From NCBI GenBank assembly GCA_029821755.1, contig JALGSV010000005.1, positions 62,001 through 126,000 of the forward strand: 64,000 nucleotides of DNA, read 5' to 3'. Of the stretch, positions 9,190-17,189 are shown piece by piece. How positions within the stretch are numbered: the stretch's first letter is position 1; the number at the start of each line of letters is the position of its first letter. Source of the stretch: Candidatus Zipacnadum vermilionense (GTDB lineage Bacteria; Armatimonadota; Zipacnadia; Zipacnadales; Zipacnadaceae). A program made the translations under genes and the position numbers. Below the pieces are notes generated by a model. That model worked only from the letters and a program-made list of their open reading frames with translations. It was not told the origin of the DNA and did not search any database.

Positions 9190-10410
9190 ATGCTATCTTT
9201 CTCCCTCCTCATCAAACCCGCTTCCGCCGACTGCAACCTGCGCTGCGCGTACTGTTTCTACGCCGCCAAGACCGCCCTGTATCCCGGCCCGCGCCGCATG
9301 TCGCCGGAGGTACTCGACCGCCTCGTCTCCTCCTACATGGCCACCGACCAGCCGCAGTACGTCTTCGGCTGGCAGGGCGGGGAGCCGGCGCTGATGGGGG
9401 TGGAGTTCTTCCGCGAGATAACCCGGCTGCAAAGGCGCCACGGCCGCCGCGGCTCGGTGGTGACCAATGGCTTCCAGACCAACGGCACGTTGGTGGACGA
9501 CGACCTCGCCGCCCACCTCGCTGAGTACCGCTTCCTGGTCGGGGTGAGCCTGGACGGGCCCGAGGAGCTGCACGACCACTACCGCCGCGACCCCCAGGGC
9601 GGCGGCTCGCACGCCGCGGTGCTGGCGTGCCTCGTCCGCTTACGCCGTCACCGCGTTGAGTTCAACGTCCTCACCCTGGTAACCAGCGCCAACGTCGGCC
9701 GCCCAGCGGAGCTGTACCACTACCTGACCGACCAGGGCCTCCACTACCAGCAGTACATCCCCTGTGTGGAGTTCGACGAGCAGGGCCAGCCTCTGCCCTG
9801 GACCATCACCCCGGAGCAATGGGGCGACTTCCTCTGCGGCGTGTTCGACGAGTGGAAATCCAGCGACATCTCTGTGCGCCTGTTCGATGCCCTGCTCTGC
9901 GAACTGCAAGGTCAGCCAGCCCCGTTGTGCCACATGGGTACCGACTGTCGGCAATACTTCGTGGTGGAGCACAACGGCGACGTCTACCCCTGCGACTTCT
10001 TCGTCACCCCGGAGACGCGGCTGGGGAATATCATGGAGGACTCCTGGGAGGCGCTGCAAGCGTCAGCGGCGTACCGGGAGTTCGGGGCGTGCAAGGCGCA
10101 GTGGAATGAGCGGTGCGCGAGTTGCGAGTACGTACGCTGGTGCGCGGGGGATTGCCTCAAACACCGCTACCGCACCGGCACCGACCCGCGGGCCCTGAGT
10201 TGGCTTTGCGAGGGCTGGCGGCAGTTCTACCAGCACGCCCTGCCGGAGCTGCGCAAGCTGGCGCAGACCGGGGCGGCCCTGAGTTCGATCCTGCCCGTCC
10301 CCGAACCCCCTCTGCAGTCTCCGCCACCCGATCCCACAACGCCGGTCGCGCGCAACGCTCCTTGCCCCTGCGGCAGCGGGAAGAAGTACAAGCGATGCTG
10401 CGGGCGCTAG
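9190..10410 (+). CDS. Anaerobic sulfatase-maturating enzyme (radical SAM/SPASM) with SEC-C tail
   Basis: A 406-residue radical SAM enzyme that oxidises the active-site Cys or Ser of sulfatases to formylglycine. The AdoMet-binding cluster is C15-x3-C19-x2-C22. GWQGGEP follows, and a SPASM region with two further iron-sulfur clusters occupies about 255-325 (CRQYF, VYPCDFF, CKAQWNERCASCEY, CAGDC). The last 20 residues are a zinc-binding SEC-C motif (CPCGSGKKYKRCC), a common tail on this family. It lies 24 bases behind the sulfatase gene and is probably co-transcribed. Its presence implies that maturation works without oxygen. Confidence 0.92.
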   Translation: MLSFSLLIKPASADCNLRCAYCFYAAKTALYPGPRRMSPEVLDRLVSSYMATDQPQYVFGWQGGEPALMGVEFFREITRLQRRHGRRGSVVTNGFQTNGTLVDDDLAAHLAEYRFLVGVSLDGPEELHDHYRRDPQGGGSHAAVLACLVRLRRHRVEFNVLTLVTSANVGRPAELYHYLTDQGLHYQQYIPCVEFDEQGQPLPWTITPEQWGDFLCGVFDEWKSSDISVRLFDALLCELQGQPAPLCHMGTDCRQYFVVEHNGDVYPCDFFVTPETRLGNIMEDSWEALQASAAYREFGACKAQWNERCASCEYVRWCAGDCLKHRYRTGTDPRALSWLCEGWRQFYQHALPELRKLAQTGAALSSILPVPEPPLQSPPPDPTTPVARNAPCPCGSGKKYKRCCGR

Positions 10411-10446
10411 CGAGGGCGCGGCACTGGTCCGCCCCCTACAAAAGAA

Positions 10447-10473
10447 ACGGGAGAGGCCCAGTGCCTCTCCCGT
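10447..10473 (-). terminator. Intrinsic terminator between convergent genes
   Basis: A perfect 11-bp stem (ACGGGAGAGGC paired with GCCTCTCCCGT) with a 5-base loop. On the minus strand it is followed by TTCTTTTGT, a U-rich tail fitting termination of the prepilin gene. On the plus strand the tail is CTGTTGT, so it may also stop the sulfatase/maturase transcript. Confidence 0.75.
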
Positions 10474-10503
10474 CTGTTGTGCGTGAGTTGACGCGCCGCG
10501 CTT

Positions 10504-11205
10504 CTACCTGGGGTCGACGCCCGACCAGAAGCGGGTCATGAGCGGCGCGTAGGTGGCGAAGCTGGCGCAGGGGTTGAAGAGCATCTCCGGAGCGCCGTTG
10601 CCCTGGTTCTTGACATGCCCATCCACGTAGGCAAAGTTGGCTTGTTCATTGTGCCGGAAGACCCAGTGCGCGTGTTGGCCGGCGTAACCATACTGGATGT
10701 AGGTCGGCTCACTGACGAGCTGAGTGCTATCGGCCAGAATCCACATCTCCGCGGCGGCCTGTATCGCGGTGTCCCCTATCGGATACCCCGCACACAGCAC
10801 TCCCCCGCCCCCCGCATTCCAGTTGTACCCGTAGCTGGTGTAGTAGTTGGTGATGTAGGTGGTATCTTCGTTGCCGACGGTGTCACTCGGGTCGCCGTTC
10901 TCGCCGACCATGTCCGAGGGACATACGAAGATCTGGCCGTTCTTGATATACGGGTAGATCTGGTGCTTCCAGTACAGGCCGTTGTTGACGTCCCAGGCGA
11001 AGGCGAAGGGGAACCGCTGGTCGTAGTCTGACATGTACATGTTCATGCCCAGAGCCAGTTGCTTGACGTTGTTCAAGCAGCTATTCTGGTGGGCTTTGGC
11101 GCGGGCGCGAGCGAAGACGGGGAACAGGACAGCTGCCAGGATGGCGATGATGGCGATCACCACCAGCAGCTCAATCAGCGTGAAACCTTTGTGTTCGCGT
11201 GGCAT
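10504..11205 (-). CDS. DUF1559-type prepilin (type II secretion/type IV pilus-like)
   Basis: A 233-residue pseudopilin. The N-terminus has the prepilin peptidase site (KG before FTLIELLVVIAIIAIL) and then FPVFARARAKAHQNSC, LNNVKQLALGMNMYMSDYDQRFP. The C-terminal FAYVDGH belongs to the H-X9-DG-type ending of this family. Processed by a prepilin peptidase, it would be anchored in the inner membrane and may assemble into a short pseudopilus. No secretion machinery genes are nearby; such orphan prepilins are typical of Armatimonadota and Planctomycetota. GGGAGG precedes ATG 11205, and a good promoter lies about 80 bases upstream. Confidence 0.9.
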   Translation of the reverse strand: MPREHKGFTLIELLVVIAIIAILAAVLFPVFARARAKAHQNSCLNNVKQLALGMNMYMSDYDQRFPFAFAWDVNNGLYWKHQIYPYIKNGQIFVCPSDMVGENGDPSDTVGNEDTTYITNYYTSYGYNWNAGGGGVLCAGYPIGDTAIQAAAEMWILADSTQLVSEPTYIQYGYAGQHAHWVFRHNEQANFAYVDGHVKNQGNGAPEMLFNPCASFATYAPLMTRFWSGVDPR

Positions 11206-11283
11206 GGAGTGCCACCTCCCTCACGAAGTTTAGGCTGCCATCCGCGTCGGCGGCGGGCGGATGGGGGGGGGATTATCACTATA

Positions 11284-11312
11284 CGTATACTTGGTCGGGG
11301 GAAGATTGTCAA
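11284..11312 (-). promoter_or_regulatory. Sigma70-like promoter of the prepilin gene
   Basis: On the minus strand a perfect TTGACA (11312-11307) is followed after 17 bases by TATACG (11289-11284). The expected start of transcription would leave a leader of roughly 70 bases before ATG 11205. The stretch from here to the end of the next gene at 11480 shows nothing else I recognise. Confidence 0.6.
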
Positions 11313-11479
11313 GGAGAATGGCGGGCATGACCCCTGTTTGCGGCCCCAGAAGGGACCGCGAAGAGCGGCGCACGAAGTGCGCGGCAAATTCGGCCCGCTC
11401 CTGGAATCAGTCCCAACCCAGCTTGGCCACAAACTGAGGCTGCGCCCGGCTCTCCGGCACCCCGGCGGCGAGTGTCCGG

Positions 11480-12820
11480 TTAGCCCGGCAGGGGCACGAA
11501 CCTGATGGCTTCCAGGCGCAGCACCCGCCGCCGCGGGTCCTTGTCCCGACACCATATCCGCAAGCGGTGATCGCCGGACGCCAGAGCGACCTCCCCCGCC
11601 TGCACCCACTCCTGCGGCCAGATGTACTTCTCCCCATTCGCGTCGAAGACCTCCGGGAGGAGAGTCTCGTCAAACTGCGCCTGCAGCTTTCCGCTGGAAG
11701 GGTCCGGGGCTATCCGCATCTCCAGCCGGAACCGGCCGGTCCAGGGCACCGGCAGATCTATCTCCACAGGCTGTGTCGGATCGTTGCAGGTCAGTCCCAG
11801 GTAGCCCCGGTCGGTTGCACGTCCCGCGGCGGTGTCGCGCAGCACCGGCCCCCCCGCCCAGGGCCCCCGCCAGACCAGCCACTCGGCTTCGTAGGTGTGG
11901 TCGATCCCGAAGGCCACTCCGTCCACGCCCAGGGCGTAGCCGCCAGCCCGGTCCTGCTTCCCGGCGCAGCGCACGGTCAGGCTCATCTGCGCTCCCGGCG
12001 CGGCCGGGAACACTAGCGTCTTGGTCGCCAGTCCTCCTGCGGGAGCGTAGGTGTCTACCGGCGGCGAGAAGGTCCCGCCTCCGGCGCTCACCTCCGCGAT
12101 TCCCCGATCCGACCCGCCCACCAGGACCACGGCCAAATGCGTCGTTCCGGCCGGCGCCTCCGGCAGGGGCAGGGAGAGAGTATCCCCCGGTCCCTGCGCC
12201 GGGAAGACCATCTCCCCAAAGCCGCTCAGCGAACGCCAGCCCAGCGCGGGCCTGAGCCGTTCTCCCGCGGCTCCCGGGATCAGCCACTCGGCTTCGGTCA
12301 GCCAACTACGCTCCCGGCCCGGGATCAGCCACAGACTCTCCAACACCATCGGGAAGGGGACGGACTCCAGGTCACGCGAGAACCTCAGTGTGTGCCTACC
12401 CGGCTTGAGTCGCACCTCTCCCCAGATACGATTGTAGGGGATCAACGAGGAGTAGCCGAAGTAGATCGGGAGCCGCAGCGGGGTGTCATTTACCCGGAGC
12501 CGGTATGCACCCCGGAAGGCCGGCGACTGCAGCTGGACTGCCCGCACCTGGTAATAGTCGTCATCGCGTACGCCGATCGCGACCGCCATTTCCTCGGCGG
12601 CGCTCACCGGGGCGAAGGACAGGAGCGGCTTGGCCTTGCCGTCGGGGAAGAGCGTCGCCGGCGGTGTGAATAGGTGCAGGTCCCCTCCGCTGACTACGGC
12701 GACCTCCGCCAGCTCCTCAGCGGTAAAGGCGCCGCCGACACGACAGCCCAGCGCCAGCGCAGCCACCGCCAACAGGCCGGCCAGCGGCAGGACTCGCCCT
12801 CGCCTCGGTGCTCGCTTCAT
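11480..12820 (-). CDS. Secreted beta-sandwich protein of unknown function (malectin/CBM-like)
   Basis: A 446-residue protein with a signal peptide whose core LAGLLAVAALALGC ends in a Cys, possibly a lipoprotein site, though the residues before it are not a textbook lipobox. The rest is rich in short beta strands (YRLRVNDTPLRLP, GRHTLRFSRDL, FRLEMRIAPDP, ASGDHRLRIWC), suggesting two or three carbohydrate-binding-type beta-sandwich domains. It starts at ATG 12820, overlapping the stop of the preceding deacylase gene by four bases (ATGA), so the two are translationally coupled. It is the last gene of the six-gene minus-strand operon starting at 23332. A role in holding or sensing a glycan is inferred from context only. 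Confidence 0.65.
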   Translation of the reverse strand: MKRAPRRGRVLPLAGLLAVAALALGCRVGGAFTAEELAEVAVVSGGDLHLFTPPATLFPDGKAKPLLSFAPVSAAEEMAVAIGVRDDDYYQVRAVQLQSPAFRGAYRLRVNDTPLRLPIYFGYSSLIPYNRIWGEVRLKPGRHTLRFSRDLESVPFPMVLESLWLIPGRERSWLTEAEWLIPGAAGERLRPALGWRSLSGFGEMVFPAQGPGDTLSLPLPEAPAGTTHLAVVLVGGSDRGIAEVSAGGGTFSPPVDTYAPAGGLATKTLVFPAAPGAQMSLTVRCAGKQDRAGGYALGVDGVAFGIDHTYEAEWLVWRGPWAGGPVLRDTAAGRATDRGYLGLTCNDPTQPVEIDLPVPWTGRFRLEMRIAPDPSSGKLQAQFDETLLPEVFDANGEKYIWPQEWVQAGEVALASGDHRLRIWCRDKDPRRRVLRLEAIRFVPLPG

Positions 12821-13821
12821 CTCAGAGCCGCCTCCCCAGGACCCGGTCCGGCTGGGGGGGCCAGGACCGCCTCCAGCTTGCGCAGCGTGACTACCACGTC
12901 GCCCGGCTCCACCAGGTTCGTGTTGCGCCGGTCCCAAGGGGCGAGGTTGGTGTACAGCAGGCCGCTCCAGGGAGCGCGAATCTCCTCCCGCGGCTCCAGC
13001 GTAATCCAATCATGTACCCTTCCCAGCAGTTGCCCCTCCTCCACCGCAATTCCCCGCGCCGTCAGGGGCACCCACATCCCCTCGCTGGTCACTGCCACGC
13101 TCTCATCCACCGGCCCCGCCGCGCACAGGAAGCGCTCCGCCGGGTAGTCCATCGGCCCCTCCAACATCCCCAACCAGCGCATCAGGTTCAGCGCCCCAGT
13201 CACCCCCAGGGCCGCCGACTCCGGCTTGATCCGGTCCTGCGGGATCATTTCGATGGCACAGAAGGGTATGCCCCGCCTCTCACAAGGGGCCTGCAGCATC
13301 GGCATGGAGTCGTCCAGGTCGTACTCCATGATATACGGCGTCCCGAAGGCCCGGATGCACTCCTGCCGCCCACGGTAGGTCCAGGCCATCGGCAGGCCCA
13401 TGTCCCCCCAGCAGTGGAAGTCGATTGCGGCGTCGGCCAGCATGATCAGGTTCTCATAGAGCAACGCCGTCATGCGATATGGCAGGAAGGGCCCTCGCGC
13501 GTCGCCGGGCCAGACGCGGTTCATGTTGTGCCCCTCGGTGGGATAGCCGTGCAGACGCGCCTGGAACGCTATCGGGTTGGCAACCGGCACCACGATCAGC
13601 GTCCCCCGCAGCCCCTCCGGCGTGACCTTCTCCAGGATCTCCCGGCACGCCGCCCAGCCGTTGATCTCCGTCCCGTGCTGGCAGGCCTGAATGTACAGCG
13701 TCGGCCCGTCCTCCGCGCCCGCCACCACATGGTACGGAATCTGCACGCGCACACACTTCAGATACTCGTCCAACTCCAGCAACCCAAAATGGCGCCGGCC
13801 ACGGGCCCAGGCTTGGGTCAT
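12817..13821 (-). CDS. Succinylglutamate desuccinylase/aspartoacylase-family zinc deacylase
   Basis: A 334-residue protein. I chose ATG 13821 because GGAGGAGG lies a few bases upstream. The M14-like zinc site is visible as H-x-x-E in QHGTEINGW, with the third ligand in DFHCWGD. GYPTEGHNMNRVWPGD is typical of the family's Asn-Arg substrate-binding segment. Members cleave acyl groups from amino acids or amino sugars. Its place inside an operon of large secreted putative lyases suggests it removes an acyl group from a product of glycan breakdown, but this is inference. The C-terminal 110 residues look like the biotinyl-lipoyl-like beta domain often found at the end of this family. Confidence 0.8.
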   Translation of the reverse strand: MTQAWARGRRHFGLLELDEYLKCVRVQIPYHVVAGAEDGPTLYIQACQHGTEINGWAACREILEKVTPEGLRGTLIVVPVANPIAFQARLHGYPTEGHNMNRVWPGDARGPFLPYRMTALLYENLIMLADAAIDFHCWGDMGLPMAWTYRGRQECIRAFGTPYIMEYDLDDSMPMLQAPCERRGIPFCAIEMIPQDRIKPESAALGVTGALNLMRWLGMLEGPMDYPAERFLCAAGPVDESVAVTSEGMWVPLTARGIAVEEGQLLGRVHDWITLEPREEIRAPWSGLLYTNLAPWDRRNTNLVEPGDVVVTLRKLEAVLAPPAGPGPGEAALR

Positions 13822-13917
13822 GTTCGTCCTCCTCCCAGCATCCGCAGGCGGATATGGCGGCTCAGGCACCGCAGCCTTCGCCCCTCCGAGGCTCCGCCGC
13901 GACCTCTTCTGCTCGCC

Positions 13918-16900
13918 CTAGAACGCCCCCTCTATCCTCCCGTCCTTGGCCGCCACACCCAGGGCCTCCCCGTTCAGCTTCACATACGTCGCCCCCTCGG
14001 CCAGGACGTACTTCCCCGGTTGCTTGCCGGTGTCGACGTACAGGTACAACTGCTCCGCGTCGGTCTCCACCGCCCCAGCCGTGACAGTCATGCCGCTATC
14101 GTTGAGCAGCACCCACTCCGCGCGGTCGTCCTGCGTGTTGAGGTGCAGTGCGGTTACCTCCAGCGTATCCGCCAGCACCTCAATCTTACTCACTATCTCA
14201 CTCGGTTTGGGGACCGGCACATGCGGCAAGAGCAGCGTGGTGAAGTGCAGTTTGTCGCCCCGCTGAGCCATACCCTTCCAGACGTAGCGCAACCGTACCG
14301 GCAGCGGCCGGTAGGGCTGCTCGTCGAAGCGGTTGACGATCTCTAGGTAATACTCCGGATGCGACGGGTGGAAGACGATCAGGTCCTGCGCCGGATTCTT
14401 CCAGCGCTGGAAGCCGCGGCCTAAGCCCAGCCCAGTGGTGAACACGCTGTCCACGTACGTGTTGGCCCAACTGTCCCCGATCTCGGGGCCGACCTGCTGC
14501 GTCTGCCAGCAGGGACCGAGGCGCACCATCCACGGTGCCTGAAACTCCACCAAATCCTTCATCAGCAGGAACCGCCCCCGCGCGAAGAGGAACTGTCGCC
14601 CACTGTCCAGCGGCCAGCCCTGGTAGTTGTCCATCCGCAGCCGCGCGAAGCTGGCCTGCTGGCGGTCGTAGAACTGCGGCAGGCTGATCTGCATCTTCGT
14701 GTCGCCGGCGGCCAGGCCCTCCAGGTCCTCCGCAAACAGTACGTTGTGCAGATCCGGCGTCTCGTCGAAGTACCCCTGGTTCTGCGTTAGCACCGCCTCG
14801 TAGTCCATCAGTGCCGCCACGTTGCCCGGCTCCGGCGGGTCGTTGTGCCCGGCGGCGGGGCACAGGTCGATCATCGCCCACAGCGTGTCCGGCCGCTCAT
14901 CGGTGGCGAAGATGATCTTGTCAGGAATCTCCTTCGGCCCATTGGTCATCCCGTACACATCCCAGCCGAAGTCCAGCTTCGTCTCCTTCAGCGGCAGCAG
15001 CTCCTTGCGCATCAGTACCCGCGACCCGCCCCCCAGAGGCGCCTCCTTCACGTTGTCGTCCGCCACCATGTGCGCCAGGGCTATCCCGAAGATCATGGCG
15101 TCGGTCTCCAGGTGGTAGTCGCGCACGTCCACGGTGTGGTTGACAATGTAGTCGAAGATGCGATGCGCGCCGGTGCGGAAGCGTCCGTCGCCCGTCTTGG
15201 CGGCAACGAACTCGAAGAAGAAGACGTATAGCCCGATCTGGGTGCACCAGCCGTTGGTGTCGCCGTAGTGCGGATAGGCGCCGCAGGGAGCAGTTGTATA
15301 CAGCAGGCGCTCCCAGAACTTTTTGGCCTCGAGGTCCTCGAACAGGTCGTCCCGTCCCAGCAGGTAGGCGGGGATGAAGACCTCATTGAGAAACAGCGCG
15401 CGGTAGCTGGTGTCGTTGTAGATGGTATCGCGGTTCTCCCACCAATCGTCCCACGTCAGGTCGTAGTACTGTTGAAAGGTGGTCTTCTCCTCGTCGGTCA
15501 GTGCGTCGGGATAGAAGTGCAGCGCGTAGTAGCGCGCCACAGCCGGCCCCAGCGCCGAGTGCCCCGATCCTCGCCGCCAGGGCGCCGCTTTCCAGTCGTA
15601 AGCTCCGTAGCACGCGAACCGCGAGCTCTTCACCAAGTAGGTCTTCACCCGCGGCTCCCTCTCCGGCGTGATAAGCCCCGACTCCCGCATGAACTTGACC
15701 ATCAGGTAGTGGTAGCCCGAGTGGAAGTCGAACTCCTCGTCCTGACTCTCCGCCCAGGTCATGGACGACTCCAACGCCGCCTTGGCGAAGTCGGCATAGA
15801 AGGGATCACGCGTCACGGAGTACAGATAGGCCGCCAGCCACCCGTAGTTGTGGGCATAGCGCCACGGCTTGTCCACGCCGGGCCGGTTGGCAGCCAGGGT
15901 CAAGCGCGCGTGCTGCTGGACGAAGCTGAGATAGGCGTCCTTGGTGACGTTCTTGGTGGTGGGCGGAAGCTGCCGCCAATGGAAGCGCGTCGGGTCTTCC
16001 ACCGCCACCACCTTCGGGAACACCAGCGGCAGCGGGCCCCGACGCAGTTCCACCGGCGCCGTCGCGTCCCCGTTGTGCTCCACCCCACCCACGTTGGTGA
16101 GGAGATGGACGGTATAGCTCCCCTCCGGCAGGGCGGAGGTGTCGATTTCAGTGGCCGCAGTCAGGCGCTGCCCCAGCGCCACCGGCGCCGCGGCCGGCAC
16201 CGAGGCCACCGTCTGGCCCGCGGCATCCTTCAGCCGCGCCCCGGCAAAGACCACGTCCTTGCGCAGCGCCTCCACGGTCGCCTTGACTCCCACTCGCTCC
16301 CCGCCCGGCTGGCCCACCGCCATGACCTCCCCTCCCCAGCCGTCCTTGATCAAACGCAGGTCGCCCCACTGGCTGGAGTCGCTGCCGTCGCCCCGGCCCA
16401 TGGCCCAGACGATCTGCGCGAAGACGTCCGCCGGCGCCGCCCCGGGATCCACGTCCACCTGCAGCAGGCAGATCTTGAGCCGATCCCCAGCCCGCGGCTC
16501 TGTGTACCCCAACCCCGCCCACTCCAGCGCTGCCTCTACCTCATATCCTCCCGGCACCGCCCGGGCCACGTACCGCGAGTTGCCCGGCACCGGCCGCGCC
16601 GTTGCCCCCTCCTCGTAGTAGCTCAGCCCCAGCAGTGCAGCGTGGTCGATGGGATCCCGACGGTACTCCGGCCCATAGCGCCCGGACAACTCCAGGCCGG
16701 GGTGAGCGTGCAGGTACAAATTCAGCCCATCATGTCCCCACGGCGCACCCCACGGCTTGCCCCCCACCTGGGACAACGAGTCATCCCGCGCCCGCAGGGC
16801 CACGTAGAGGTAGTCGGCGTCCCAGGCGAAAGCCACCTCCCCTGAGCAGTCCTTGTCGCCACTGAGCGGGGCCGGGCTGCAGTAGGTCCGGTCGGAGAGG

Positions 16901-17100
16901 TGCGCCTGGTCCAGCTTGACCACGAACCGCGCCGCCGGCCAATCGCCCAGATTCCCGTCGATCACGGGAGCCGGGGCCGGCGGCTCGCAATGGAGCGTCG
17001 CTGCCGGCGCAGCGGACCGCACCGTCCACTGCGCCAAGCCGGGGAGGGCGAAACTGAGGAGAGACAGGGAGATCAGCAGGCGAGCCATGGGGCTGGGCAT
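13918..17100 (-). CDS. Large secreted putative polysaccharide lyase with N-terminal CBM9-like domain
   Basis: A 1060-residue protein, start ATG 17100 with AAGGAG upstream. It has a signal peptide (ending PGLAQW), then a CBM9/DOMON-like sugar-binding domain (PVIDGNLGDWPAA through WGDLRLI, about 45-250). A linker beta domain follows, then a helical (alpha/alpha toroid-like) domain (about 370-720: VTKDAYLSF, GYHYLMVKFM, GSGHSALGPAVARYYALHFYP). The C-terminus is a beta-sandwich (FLLMKDLVEFQAPWMVRLGPCWQTQ, then GDSWANTY). The last part is shared with four other proteins in this window, and the layout resembles heparinase II/III-type lyases. Lyase activity is inferred; catalytic residues cannot be assigned. 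It is the longest member and the only one with a fused CBM9-like domain. Confidence 0.7.
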   Translation of the reverse strand: MPSPMARLLISLSLLSFALPGLAQWTVRSAAPAATLHCEPPAPAPVIDGNLGDWPAARFVVKLDQAHLSDRTYCSPAPLSGDKDCSGEVAFAWDADYLYVALRARDDSLSQVGGKPWGAPWGHDGLNLYLHAHPGLELSGRYGPEYRRDPIDHAALLGLSYYEEGATARPVPGNSRYVARAVPGGYEVEAALEWAGLGYTEPRAGDRLKICLLQVDVDPGAAPADVFAQIVWAMGRGDGSDSSQWGDLRLIKDGWGGEVMAVGQPGGERVGVKATVEALRKDVVFAGARLKDAAGQTVASVPAAAPVALGQRLTAATEIDTSALPEGSYTVHLLTNVGGVEHNGDATAPVELRRGPLPLVFPKVVAVEDPTRFHWRQLPPTTKNVTKDAYLSFVQQHARLTLAANRPGVDKPWRYAHNYGWLAAYLYSVTRDPFYADFAKAALESSMTWAESQDEEFDFHSGYHYLMVKFMRESGLITPEREPRVKTYLVKSSRFACYGAYDWKAAPWRRGSGHSALGPAVARYYALHFYPDALTDEEKTTFQQYYDLTWDDWWENRDTIYNDTSYRALFLNEVFIPAYLLGRDDLFEDLEAKKFWERLLYTTAPCGAYPHYGDTNGWCTQIGLYVFFFEFVAAKTGDGRFRTGAHRIFDYIVNHTVDVRDYHLETDAMIFGIALAHMVADDNVKEAPLGGGSRVLMRKELLPLKETKLDFGWDVYGMTNGPKEIPDKIIFATDERPDTLWAMIDLCPAAGHNDPPEPGNVAALMDYEAVLTQNQGYFDETPDLHNVLFAEDLEGLAAGDTKMQISLPQFYDRQQASFARLRMDNYQGWPLDSGRQFLFARGRFLLMKDLVEFQAPWMVRLGPCWQTQQVGPEIGDSWANTYVDSVFTTGLGLGRGFQRWKNPAQDLIVFHPSHPEYYLEIVNRFDEQPYRPLPVRLRYVWKGMAQRGDKLHFTTLLLPHVPVPKPSEIVSKIEVLADTLEVTALHLNTQDDRAEWVLLNDSGMTVTAGAVETDAEQLYLYVDTGKQPGKYVLAEGATYVKLNGEALGVAAKDGRIEGAF

Positions 17101-17189
17101 GAGGGAAGGCTCCTTCCAGTTGTAGGGGAGGATGCTGCGCAGTCACGGGCGGAAATTCCGCCCCGATCTCGGGACGGCTTTCGCCTCGG

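Noticed and set aside
9190-10410. RiPP maturase role for the radical SAM gene next to the sulfatase
   Set aside because: Its layout, SEC-C tail and place behind a Cys-type sulfatase fit a sulfatase-maturating enzyme.
15268-16845. 525-codon plus-strand ORF opposite the 1060-residue lyase-like gene
   Set aside because: Shadow of a strongly supported gene; no motif found.
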